From Candidatus Levybacteria bacterium RIFCSPLOWO2_01_FULL_38_21 (GTDB lineage Bacteria > Patescibacteriota > Microgenomatia > Levybacterales > UBA12049): a stretch of DNA of 50,274 nucleotides. The stretch spans positions 1 to 50,274 of the forward strand of contig MFOT01000007.1 in NCBI GenBank assembly GCA_001782475.1, written 5' to 3'. The translations under genes were made by a program, and so were the position numbers. The notes under the pieces were generated by a model, which made no database searches, was not told the DNA's origin, and was given only the letters and a program-made list of their open reading frames with translations. This document shows positions 1 to 8,768 of this stretch, one piece after another (the first letter of the stretch is position 1; each line of letters begins with the position of its first letter).

Positions 1-1
1 G

Positions 2-226
2 GTTCTTTTTTCAGGAGATTTAGGATTTTCCAATACACTACATTTTACACTTGGCACACATTTTGGCATCTGTATTTTGCGGTTTCCAAATGAAATGTCG
101 GTTTCCGAAATAAATAAAATGTCAAAAGAGCTATTATTGAAAGTTGATCCCCAAGATTATCGTGGAAATTTGATTATTCTTTCTCCTGGAAAGTTGAGAC
201 TGCGAAGATACAAACAAACACATTAA
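2..226 (+). CDS. DUF5615-like (PIN-like toxin) protein, C-terminal fragment cut by window edge
   Basis: Frame 2 is open from the window edge: VLFSGDLGFSNTLHFTLGTHFGICILRFPNEMSVSEINKMSKELLLKVDPQDYRGNLIILSPGKLRLRRYKQTH*. Pattern (DLdF.n...GTH.GI.iLR.pne...) resembles DUF5615. Missing from ORF track because it has no start. Confidence 0.6.
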   Translation, partial: VLFSGDLGFSNTLHFTLGTHFGICILRFPNEMSVSEINKMSKELLLKVDPQDYRGNLIILSPGKLRLRRYKQTH

Positions 227-343
227 AATCAACCAGGATTGGGAGAAACTAGGATTTTAATTATTATAATCACCGCATCTTGAAAAATTTGCATAATATG
301 GGACCGGATTATTTTGTAGAGCAGATTATACTATGGGTACGAT

Positions 344-777
344 CTATTTAAAAGAGGCAATTGGATTGTCGACTTCAATTACTTTCTCAACCAAGCGATC
401 GGACAACCTCTCTAAATAGTTATTTATCTGTTCTTCTTAAAAGAGAGGACTTCAGTGGAGTTTTTTGTTCTTTTAACAACTTCTCCCTTCGTTCTAAAAG
501 AGAGGGCTTTTCAGGAATTACCCCTAACGATTCTTCTGGAAAAGGTCTTCTAGGAAATCTACCTCGTTCCGATTCTGATGGTCGTCTTTCTTCTTTTAAT
601 TCTGCCACTTCACTCACCCCCTGAATTAAATTCTTCCCAACTTCGATGACCTGTTCTATCAATCGATTTGCGTACCCCGCCACGTGTGATCGTAAATCCC
701 GCAAACGTCTTACTTGCCTCGTCAACAAGCTTAGGGAGTTTATTTCTGAGCTCAGTTGAAGGAAATGTCGTATTCAT
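344..777 (-). pseudogene. Possible frameshifted/decayed small gene (coiled-coil-like); ATG at 777
   Basis: Good promoter TTGACA(815-810)-N17-CACAAT(792-787) ends 9 nt before ATG 777 (MNTTFPSTELRNKLPKLVDEASK...). Coding-like signal then appears in the 420..728 frame (...NRLIEQVIEVGKNL...) and again in a third register ending at 344 (...SDRLVEKVIEVDNPIASFK*). Confidence 0.3.
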
Positions 778-828
778 AACAAAACAATTGTGCAGAATTC
801 TGACGTGGTTGTCAAGGAAGAAAAGATT

Positions 829-3012
829 TTATGGGGCAGGGGATGGGGAGGGAGTGGGGTGGGTGCAGGTTATGCAATATGTATCTCCTGTTGCGTCTTT
901 TAGTACAGTTTGATTTTTAAGTTCTGTATTCGGATCTCCTTCTTTTGCCTGTTCTTGGGTGTCTTTATTAACAAAGACATCTTGATTTTGAATTAGAGCA
1001 TTAGCTTTTAATCCAGACTCTGTGCCTCTTATGAAATACTCAAAGCGAGTTTTGCAAGCGTTATCTTTTCCGGGAACAGAACCAGTGTCTGAGCATACAG
1101 CTTTTTGAATTATACTCAAAGGTCTCTGAAACGGCTGGGCAGGCTTTCCCTTTAAAAGATTTTCCATGATATCATGCCAGATTGGAGCAGCTCCGGTAAT
1201 TCCAGAAACTAAACCGCTCATTGGAGTATTGTCATTATTACCAACCCAAACAACTACAACATAGGAGGGTGCATATCCAATCGTCCAGTTATCCCTAAAG
1301 TCATTTGTTGTTCCTGTTTTGACAGCAACAGGTAAATTGCCGATTCTAAGAGGAGAGTTAGTTCCGAATTCCATAGCCCTTGCCTGATTGTCCGAAAGAA
1401 TATCCGAGATGATAAAGGCGACTCCCTCGGGCAAGATTTTTTTGCCGAATATTGGGGAAGGGGGAGGTTTATATTCTTCTAAAACTTTTCCCTTGCTATC
1501 TGTTACTTTTAAGATTGGATGAAGGGGTATTTTATATCCTCCATTTGCAAAAACTCCAAAAGCAGTTGCCATATCAACCATAGTTACCTCTCCTCCTCCA
1601 AGAGTTAATGAAAGTCCATATCTACTCGGATCATTAAATGTTGTTATGCCCATTGCTGAAGCGGTTGCAATCATTTTAGGTACCCCATTAAGCTTAAGCA
1701 TTTTAACAGCAGGAATATTTATAGAGTTTGCCAAAGCTTGTCTTACTTGTAAAACTCCATGAAATTTGCCATCGTAATTAACCGGGCAGTAGGGTGGGTG
1801 TCCAGGGTTTGGGAAACAAACCCTCCGATCTATAAAAGGTGTTGCAGCAGTATAGCCATTCAAAAGACCCACGGCATAGTTTATTGGTTTTATGGAAGAA
1901 CCCGGCTGTCTTAGAGCAATTGTTACGTTTACGTTCCCGTCATTTGCCATGTCAAAATAATCATGGCTTCCAACCATTGCTAAGATTTCTCCTGTCGCGG
2001 GATTAGTAACCAGAGCAGCTCCATTTGTTACTCTAGAATACTTAAGATTTGCAATCTCGGCGGAGACCGAAGCTTGAGCCATGCCTTGAATAGATAAATC
2101 AAGACTTGTTGTTACTTTTAAGCCTCCTTGTTCTACAGCCTTTTCCCCATATTTTTTAATAAGAAGATCCTTTACGTACAAGACAAAATGAGGAGCTTTA
2201 ATTGCATTAGATAAATTTCTATAATGAAGTTGTTCTTCTAAAGTTTTATCTAACCCCTTTTTTGTTATGTATTTTTCCTGATACATTTTCCGAAGTACCT
2301 CTTCCTGTCTTTTTTTTGCAAGTTCAGGGTGAGACCCAAAAGGCGAGTAGGTTGTAGGAGCTTCTGGGAGTGCTGCCAGAAGTGCACTTTCAGAAAGCGT
2401 TAAATCTTTTGCATGTTTTCCAAAATAAGTCTGGGAAGCTGCTTCAACTCCCCAAGCAGTGCCGCCGTATGGTGTTTGATTAAGATACATTTCTAAAATC
2501 TGGCTTTTTGAATAAAGGGACTCGGTTGCAAATGCCAGAAGAATTTCCTTAACTTTTCTCAAGATTGTTCTTTCCGGAGTCAAAAGACTGTTTTTTACCA
2601 GCTGTTGGGTAATGGTTGATCCTCCTTGAATTTGGTGACGGAGAGTAATTGAAATTACAGAACGGGCGATACCTCTTACATCTATGGGACCGTGCTGGTA
2701 AAAATCCTTATCCTCAATTGCAATAGTTGCCTCCTGCATGTATTTTGGGATTGATGAAAGCGGAATAAAAGTTTGATTTTTTTGCGCGTATATTGTGAAC
2801 AAGAGATTGCCGTTTCTATCAAATATTTGAGTCGATTGAGGAACGTTTGTACTTGCAAGTCTTGTTGGAGAAGGAAGGTCACGCAAAATATAGATATAAA
2901 AAATAATAAATAAGATTAAAAGAGGAATTAGTAAAATTGCGTATCTTTTTCTAAGTATTTTTTTACTAAGCTTTTTAGAAAATATTTTAACCCTAGAGGT
3001 CGTATTTTGCAT
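829..3012 (-). CDS. Penicillin-binding protein 1A family (transglycosylase/transpeptidase)
   Basis: 727 aa; N-terminal TM; GT51 motifs EDKDFYQHGPID, GGSTITQQLVKN; transpeptidase motifs QPGSSIKP and KTGTT. Confidence 0.97.
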   Translation of the reverse strand: MQNTTSRVKIFSKKLSKKILRKRYAILLIPLLILFIIFYIYILRDLPSPTRLASTNVPQSTQIFDRNGNLLFTIYAQKNQTFIPLSSIPKYMQEATIAIEDKDFYQHGPIDVRGIARSVISITLRHQIQGGSTITQQLVKNSLLTPERTILRKVKEILLAFATESLYSKSQILEMYLNQTPYGGTAWGVEAASQTYFGKHAKDLTLSESALLAALPEAPTTYSPFGSHPELAKKRQEEVLRKMYQEKYITKKGLDKTLEEQLHYRNLSNAIKAPHFVLYVKDLLIKKYGEKAVEQGGLKVTTSLDLSIQGMAQASVSAEIANLKYSRVTNGAALVTNPATGEILAMVGSHDYFDMANDGNVNVTIALRQPGSSIKPINYAVGLLNGYTAATPFIDRRVCFPNPGHPPYCPVNYDGKFHGVLQVRQALANSINIPAVKMLKLNGVPKMIATASAMGITTFNDPSRYGLSLTLGGGEVTMVDMATAFGVFANGGYKIPLHPILKVTDSKGKVLEEYKPPPSPIFGKKILPEGVAFIISDILSDNQARAMEFGTNSPLRIGNLPVAVKTGTTNDFRDNWTIGYAPSYVVVVWVGNNDNTPMSGLVSGITGAAPIWHDIMENLLKGKPAQPFQRPLSIIQKAVCSDTGSVPGKDNACKTRFEYFIRGTESGLKANALIQNQDVFVNKDTQEQAKEGDPNTELKNQTVLKDATGDTYCITCTHPTPSPSPAP

Positions 3013-3060
3013 AGCATATATGATACCATTTAACTGAAGGTTAAGACAATCTAGAAAAAT

Positions 3061-4086
3061 ATGATGAGTTTTTTTGAAATTTTAAACAAAGTATCTTTTC
3101 CAGGATTGGGTCTTAATTGGCTCGATTTAATTATTATTATCGTACTGGCATTTTATGCGCTGGAAGGCTATTCTTTGGGTTTTATTGCGGCTCTTCTTGA
3201 TCTTATCGGATTTATCTTATCATTTACAATTGGACTAAAAACATACTCTTTTTTAGCAGAGCTTCTTGGGAAGATTTTTTCTATTCCTTCCGGATTTTCC
3301 AATGCTTTGGGATTTTTAATTGCTGCTTTTGCTGCTGAGATAATCATTGGACTAATCTTAAGAAAAATTGTTTATTCAAAATATTTCAGTAGGTTCACAA
3401 TTAAAGATAGTCTTTTAAAAAACATAGATCACCTAGCGGGCTTATTATTTGGTATTTTTTCAGGACTTATATTATTTTCCTTTCTTCTAACAATTATAAT
3501 TGCTCTTCCTGTTTCTGTTTTTCTAAAACACTCGGTTTCTTCTTCTAGGATTGGAAGTTTTCTTGTCTCAAAAACTGCCGGCTTTGAGAAAGATTTAAAC
3601 AATGTTTTTGGGGGAGCACTTAATGAAACCCTGAACTTTTTAACAGTTGAGCCAGAAGCAAATGAAGTTGTAGATCTTAATTTTAAAACTAGAAATTTTT
3701 CCCTTGATTCATCTTCGGAGCAAACAATGTTTGCCATAGTTAATAATGAAAGGATATCAAGAGGATTTAAGTCCTTGGCAGTAGATAATAAGTTAAGAGA
3801 GGTTGCAAGAAATCACTGCAAGGATATGTTTATCCGCGGTTATTTTTCTCATTACACGCCCGAAGGACTATCCCCATTTGATAGAATGGCACAGACTGAT
3901 ATTGGTTTTACTTATGCGGGAGAAAATTTGGCACTTGCGCCCAATGTGCTTTTGGCAATGCAGGGGTTTATGCAAAGTGAGGGACACAGAGCAAATATTC
4001 TATCTTCTAATTTTGGTAAAATTGGGGTTGGTGTAATCGATGGAGGAATTTACGGAGAAATGTACTGTCAGGAATTTACAGACTAA
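3061..4086 (+). CDS. CvpA-family membrane protein fused to C-terminal CAP (SCP/PR1) domain
   Basis: N-terminal multi-TM CvpA-like region; C-terminus MFAIVNNERISRGFKSLAVDNKL...HCKDMFIRGYFSHYTPEG...AGENLA...SEGHRANILSSNFGKIGVGV is a CAP domain. Confidence 0.88.
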   Translation: MMSFFEILNKVSFPGLGLNWLDLIIIIVLAFYALEGYSLGFIAALLDLIGFILSFTIGLKTYSFLAELLGKIFSIPSGFSNALGFLIAAFAAEIIIGLILRKIVYSKYFSRFTIKDSLLKNIDHLAGLLFGIFSGLILFSFLLTIIIALPVSVFLKHSVSSSRIGSFLVSKTAGFEKDLNNVFGGALNETLNFLTVEPEANEVVDLNFKTRNFSLDSSSEQTMFAIVNNERISRGFKSLAVDNKLREVARNHCKDMFIRGYFSHYTPEGLSPFDRMAQTDIGFTYAGENLALAPNVLLAMQGFMQSEGHRANILSSNFGKIGVGVIDGGIYGEMYCQEFTD

Positions 4087-4125
4087 AGTAATTGCTATAT
4101 TGTTTCATTGTTAAATTGTTAGCAA

Positions 4126-5217
4126 ATGTATAAATTACCGGATTTGAAAACTGCTCAAGTAAAAGGTAAAAAAGTTTTCTTAAGAACAGATATAGACGTG
4201 CCCCTATCGGAGAATGGGCAGATTGCAGATGATACAAGATTAGGAGAAGGACTTGAAACTTTGAACTTTCTTCTTAAAAACGGCGCAACGGTTTTTATCG
4301 GTGGACATCTTGGTCGTCCGGATGGTCTCAAAAGAGATCTAAGTGTTAAGCCAGTGACGAAATGGTACGCGAAAAAATTCAGAATTCAGAATTCAGAATT
4401 CAGAGTTCAGAGCATTGGAGGGTTCGAAGGCTTTCAAATCTCAGATAAACTATTTCTTCTTGAGAATTTGAGGTTTGATCCGGGAGAAGAATCTAGTCCA
4501 ACGACCCGCTCAGGACAAGTTTTTGCTCAAAAGCTTGCAAGCCTCGCAGATATATATGTAAATGATGCTTTTGCCTCATCACATCGTGCGCATGCATCAA
4601 TCGTAGGAGTTGCGAAACTTTTACCCCATTTTGCCGGTTTTATGCTTAAAAAAGAGGTAGAAACTCTGTCGGCCCTTCTTAATAATCCAAAAAGACCGCT
4701 TGCTGTTATCATTGGTGGCGCAAAGATAGAAACCAAACTTCCCTTGGTTGAAAAGATGCATCAGATTGCAGATTATGTTTTAGTGGGAGGACTAATTGCA
4801 GAAGAGACAAAAGTGCTTTTAAAAGTCCAGCATGAAAAAGTAAATCCGCCAGCTGGCGGAAGAAAGTCAGCACTTCTTGTCGCAGATTTAAACAGCGAAG
4901 AAACAGATATAACCCCAAAAGATGCGGAAAATTTTTTACAGATAATAAATCTTGCAAAAACAATTGTTTGGAATGGGCCGGTTGGAAAAACCGAGGGAAA
5001 CGAAGAAAATTTGGAAATTGGCACTGCAAAACTTGCCCGCGGAATTATTGACGCCGGAGTTTATTCGGTTGTTGGAGGAGGGGATACAATTGCGTATCTT
5101 AAAAAAATAGGACTTTTAGATAAATTTTCCTTTGTATCATCAGGAGGAGGCGCAATGCTCGAATTCCTTTCAGGCGAAAAATTACCAGGGATAGAGGCCT
5201 TGACAAGTTGTACGTAA
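4126..5217 (+). CDS. pgk: Phosphoglycerate kinase
   Basis: FLRTDIDVPL, GGHLGRPDG, LLENLRFDPGEE, NDAFASSHRAHAS, VGGGDT motifs. Confidence 0.97.
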   Translation: MYKLPDLKTAQVKGKKVFLRTDIDVPLSENGQIADDTRLGEGLETLNFLLKNGATVFIGGHLGRPDGLKRDLSVKPVTKWYAKKFRIQNSEFRVQSIGGFEGFQISDKLFLLENLRFDPGEESSPTTRSGQVFAQKLASLADIYVNDAFASSHRAHASIVGVAKLLPHFAGFMLKKEVETLSALLNNPKRPLAVIIGGAKIETKLPLVEKMHQIADYVLVGGLIAEETKVLLKVQHEKVNPPAGGRKSALLVADLNSEETDITPKDAENFLQIINLAKTIVWNGPVGKTEGNEENLEIGTAKLARGIIDAGVYSVVGGGDTIAYLKKIGLLDKFSFVSSGGGAMLEFLSGEKLPGIEALTSCT

Positions 5218-5234
5218 TGTTGTACATTTTAAAT
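5200..5234 (+). promoter_or_regulatory. Promoter plus YefM-type operator of the phd/relE module
   Basis: TTGACA(5200-5205)-N17-TACATT(5223-5228)-N6-ATG(5235). Half-sites TGTACg (5209-5214) and TGTACA (5221-5226), 12 bp apart. Confidence 0.7.
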
Positions 5235-5489
5235 ATGACAGATTTAATTTCTATATCAGATGCGCGGGCAAATTTGCCAGATATTGTGGCAAAAGTAAAT
5301 AAGAATATGAACAGAGTCACAATTACCGTGAACGGAAAGCCTAAAGCAACCCTCATAAGCGCTGAGGAGCTTGAGTCTCTAGAAGAGACTGCCGAAATTT
5401 TAGCAACACCTGGAGCAAAAGAAAGTATTTTAGAAGGTCTTAAAGAGGCAAAAAAAGGACAAGGTATTCCGCTTTCAGGGCTTAAATAA
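5235..5489 (+). CDS. Type II TA antitoxin, Phd/YefM family
   Basis: MTDLISISDARANLPDIVAKVNKNMNRVTITVNGKPKATLISAEELESLEET; ATG at 5235 preferred over track start 5208. Confidence 0.9.
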   Translation: MTDLISISDARANLPDIVAKVNKNMNRVTITVNGKPKATLISAEELESLEETAEILATPGAKESILEGLKEAKKGQGIPLSGLK

Positions 5490-5492
5490 AGC

Positions 5493-5741
5493 ATGCAGAT
5501 TATTGTTACTCCAAAAGCCGCGAAGGATTATAAACTTCTTCCGAAAACAGAACAAACAAAAATTAAGAGAAAATTAGAAATACTTGAGGAAAATCCGTAT
5601 ATAGGCAAAAAACTTTCCGCTGAGTTTTCAGAGTTAAGAGTTCTTAGGGCATGGCCATATAGAATTATTTATTATATAGACAATAAAAGAGGAAAAATAT
5701 TTATAGTAAATATTCATCATAGGCAAGGAGCTTATAAATAA
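5493..5741 (+). CDS. Type II TA toxin, RelE/ParE family
   Basis: MQIIVTPKAAKDYKLLPKTEQTKIKRKLEILEENPYIGKKLS...LRAWPYRIIYYIDNKRGKIFIVNIHHRQGAYK; directly downstream of the antitoxin. Confidence 0.9.
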   Translation: MQIIVTPKAAKDYKLLPKTEQTKIKRKLEILEENPYIGKKLSAEFSELRVLRAWPYRIIYYIDNKRGKIFIVNIHHRQGAYK

Positions 5742-5794
5742 CGAGAGTTTAAGCAGAGAAAAACTCCCCGGCCTCCAAGCCCTCCTTAAATAAA

Positions 5795-7462
5795 TTACCA
5801 ACTCGTCCGAATATGTTTCATTGCGTAATCTAAATCTCCTGCGACTTTTTTACGGGGGTTGAAGATATTTTGAGGGTCGAAGATTTTTTTGGTTTCTTCA
5901 AAAAGTTCCACTATTTTTTCTCCGTACATTTGTTTAAGATACGGAGTTCTTATAAGTCCGTCATTATGCTCTCCGGTTATTGAGCCGTGATATTTAGCGA
6001 TAATCTCATAAACCTGGTCTGAAATTTGGGGAATTGCAGTTCTGACACTTGGGTTATTTATATCAACGAGCGGAATAATATGAAAATTCCCGTCACCCAC
6101 GTGTCCTGCAACTGTAAAAATAAACTCCGGATGCTTTTTAAGAATATCTGTTACTTTTGGTACTACTTCTGCAATATATTCAGGCTTTATAACAAAATCG
6201 TCAATAAAAGGAGCCGTATGTTTGTCACGGATTTTTTTGCGAAGCAGGTTAAAACTTTCGCGTCTTACAAGCCAGTATCTTTTTTCCTGATTTTCCAAAG
6301 CAGTTTGTGTTTGGGGATGAAGAGGTTTGAGTTTCTCTCGGAGTGTAGCCACTTTCTTCTTAACAATTTCTAAATCATCACTTGTGAAATCAACTTGGAG
6401 TACTAGCTTAGGCAAACTTCTGCCAGTAAACAGATCAAAGAATGCCGGAAGAAACGCAATTCCTGCCTCAATTGATCCCAAAAACCCAAGTTGTTTGGCA
6501 AATTCCGGAAAATATCTTAGGGCAAGTTTTAGGGTGTTATCATCATAAGATTCAAAACTTTCTGGCTCAAGCGGCAAAACCTCCTTGATAATTTCTCCAA
6601 GATGGGATATGTCATGAAGAAAAATAATTAACATATCGCGGTGCTGATGAATGGGTACGAGTTCCAGATCACCTTCGAGAAAGATTCCAAGAGTTCCTTG
6701 AGCGCCAACAAAAAGTTTTGTTAGGTCAAAAACCTGCCTGCCGGCAGGCAGGTTTTTTTCCCAAACATTCCAGAGAAAATATCCTGCGGAATTTTTGCTA
6801 ACTTTAGGCTTTGCCTTCTGTAGTAAATCGTAGTTATGGGTTATGAGTTCGTAGATTTTGCGGTAAATTTCCCCTTCGAAATCGATCTGCGCCATTTTTT
6901 GTTTAAGTTCTTTCTCTGAAAGCGGTTTTAATTCATATATATTTCCGTCTGAAAGAACTACTTTCATTCGTCTTACATAGTTTTCGGTTTTACCATATTG
7001 AAGAGATTTCTCTCCCCCCGTATTATTATTAAATATTCCTCCCATTGCGCAGAGCTCTCGAGATGCAGGGTAGGAGGGGAAAATTAAATTAGTTTTAAGA
7101 GTTTCTTTTTCAAAATCACGATAAAAAACACCCGGTTGGGTTGTAGCGATATTCCCGTTTACAACCGGCGTGTGATTAAAATATTTTCCAAATGCAACGA
7201 TAATAGACTCATTGATTGAGCCACCTCCCATGTCGGTTCCCGCCGCGCGGGCAGTAAGGGATAGGGTAGGTTTGTTCTTTTTATTATCATTAACAAATTT
7301 GACCAGCGCTTTTACATCTTCATCATCTTTTGGAAAGACAACAACTTGCGGTTTTACTTCAAAAAGAGAGGCATCATGGCTGTAGTCGGAAAGAGTCTTG
7401 TCGTCGTATAAAATATCGCCCTTTATCAAATGTCTGAGTTCTTCGATTAGTTTATCATCCAT
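5795..7462 (-). CDS. FAD-binding oxidoreductase (GlcD/D-lactate dehydrogenase-like)
   Basis: FAD_binding_4 signatures (VVFPKDDEDVKALVKF, ARAAGTDMGGGSI, NNTGGEKSLQYG) and C-terminal GHVGDGNFHIIP, GEHNDGLIRTPYL. Confidence 0.92.
   Translation of the reverse strand: MDDKLIEELRHLIKGDILYDDKTLSDYSHDASLFEVKPQVVVFPKDDEDVKALVKFVNDNKKNKPTLSLTARAAGTDMGGGSINESIIVAFGKYFNHTPVVNGNIATTQPGVFYRDFEKETLKTNLIFPSYPASRELCAMGGIFNNNTGGEKSLQYGKTENYVRRMKVVLSDGNIYELKPLSEKELKQKMAQIDFEGEIYRKIYELITHNYDLLQKAKPKVSKNSAGYFLWNVWEKNLPAGRQVFDLTKLFVGAQGTLGIFLEGDLELVPIHQHRDMLIIFLHDISHLGEIIKEVLPLEPESFESYDDNTLKLALRYFPEFAKQLGFLGSIEAGIAFLPAFFDLFTGRSLPKLVLQVDFTSDDLEIVKKKVATLREKLKPLHPQTQTALENQEKRYWLVRRESFNLLRKKIRDKHTAPFIDDFVIKPEYIAEVVPKVTDILKKHPEFIFTVAGHVGDGNFHIIPLVDINNPSVRTAIPQISDQVYEIIAKYHGSITGEHNDGLIRTPYLKQMYGEKIVELFEETKKIFDPQNIFNPRKKVAGDLDYAMKHIRTSW
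6728..6757. repeat. 30-nt perfect palindrome AAAAACCTGCCTGCCGGCAGGCAGGTTTTT inside a CDS
   Basis: Encodes in-frame NLPAGRQVF on the minus strand; terminator-like in both directions. Confidence 0.9.
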
Positions 7463-7526
7463 TAGAATTAAGATTTAAGAAGTAAGAATTAAGAATATTC
7501 ATAAATCATAATTCGTAATTCCTAAT

Positions 7527-8531
7527 TCATTTTCGTGCTATTACTTTTCTCACAGCTTCTACTATTGCCGGAGCGTCCATCTTGTATTTTTCCATAAGCT
7601 CCTTGGGAGTTCCTGATTCTGCAAAAGTATTTTGAAGACCGATAAATTCCATGGGAGTTGGTTTATTTTTTGCCAAAACTTCTGCAATTGCACCTCCTAA
7701 GCCTCCCATGACCTGATGATCTTCAGCAGTCACGACTGCGCCGGTTTTTTCGGCAAGTTCAACAACGGTTTTTTCATCAAGCGGTTTTATGGTCGCAACA
7801 TTTGCGACTAACACTTCGATTCCCTCAGTGTCAAGCTCTTTGGCTGCCAAAAGCGCATTATAAAGAATATATCCTGTTGCAAAAATTACTGCCTGATATC
7901 CTGAGCCAGTCGAGGGATCAGATTCCCAGAAAGTTTGAATTTTTCCAACATCAAACGGAGTTTCGCTTGTTGTAATAACAGGAGTTTTGTCTCTCGTGAA
8001 TCTTAGATAAACTGGTCCATCAATTTCTGCCGCTTTTATAGTTGCTTTTTTTGCTTCAATAGCATCACAAGCCACAAAAATTGTAATTCCCGGCCAAGCT
8101 CTGACTGAAGCGATATCTTCTGTTGCTTGATGAGTCGCACCGTCTGGGCCTGTCACGATTCCCGAGTGATGGCCTGCGATTTTTACATTAGACTGGTTAT
8201 ATACAATAGTAGTTCTTATTGTCTCCCAGTTTTTTCCTGGAGAAAAAGTTGCGTAGGATGAAATGAACGGAATTTTCCCGCTTATTCCAAGACCCGCTGC
8301 AATTGCGGCCATATTTTGCTCGGCAACTCCGCATTCAAAAAAACGCTCTGGAAATTTTTTCTCAAATGCTTCTGTTTGCGTTGATTCAGAAAGATCAGCT
8401 GTTAACACAACCACATTCGGATTTTTTTCTCCCAATTCAACCAAACCCTCGCCATAGCCGGTTCTTGTTGCTTTCTGCTCAACGTTATTGTCAAAAATCT
8501 TCGGATTTAATTTTAAATTCGGATTTAACAT
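7527..8531 (-). CDS. Transketolase, C-terminal subunit
   Basis: ATRTGYGEGLVELGEKNPNVVVLTADLSEST, ECGVAEQNMAAIAAGLG, HHSGIVTGPDGATHQATEDIA. ATG at 8531 (MLNPNLKL) preferred; 8532-8582 extension is repeat-derived. Confidence 0.93.
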   Translation of the reverse strand: MLNPNLKLNPKIFDNNVEQKATRTGYGEGLVELGEKNPNVVVLTADLSESTQTEAFEKKFPERFFECGVAEQNMAAIAAGLGISGKIPFISSYATFSPGKNWETIRTTIVYNQSNVKIAGHHSGIVTGPDGATHQATEDIASVRAWPGITIFVACDAIEAKKATIKAAEIDGPVYLRFTRDKTPVITTSETPFDVGKIQTFWESDPSTGSGYQAVIFATGYILYNALLAAKELDTEGIEVLVANVATIKPLDEKTVVELAEKTGAVVTAEDHQVMGGLGGAIAEVLAKNKPTPMEFIGLQNTFAESGTPKELMEKYKMDAPAIVEAVRKVIARK

Positions 8532-8542
8532 ACTTTTTTTCT

Positions 8543-8662
8543 GTACTTTTCTGCCGAGAAAAGTACCAAAAGCTCTCGCCAAGTGGTGCTCGTGCTTTCC
8601 AATTTCACCCGCTTGTCGGGTGATTTCACCCCTTCCTCAACCGCGTCTGACGCGGTGAGGAA
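8543..8662. repeat. Cluster of hairpins between the two transketolase genes
   Basis: GTACTTTTCT-gccg-AGAAAAGTAC (8543-8566); TCACCCG-cttgt-CGGGTGA (8605-8623); TTCCTCA-a-CCGCGT-ctg-ACGCGG-TGAGGAA (8633-8662). Confidence 0.8.
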
Positions 8663-8768
8663 TCCCCCTGATCGCGCTCGTTCAATTGTCAGGCACTGCG
8701 CTCCAATTGGCGATTCTTAAATTTCGATTTATATATTTTATCTTTTATATTTAATTTTTTTATTTAAG

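Noticed and set aside
8532-8582. N-terminal extension MARAFGTFLGRKVQKKS of transketolase-C
   Set aside because: Encoded by an intergenic hairpin repeat; ATG at 8531 fits the family start better.
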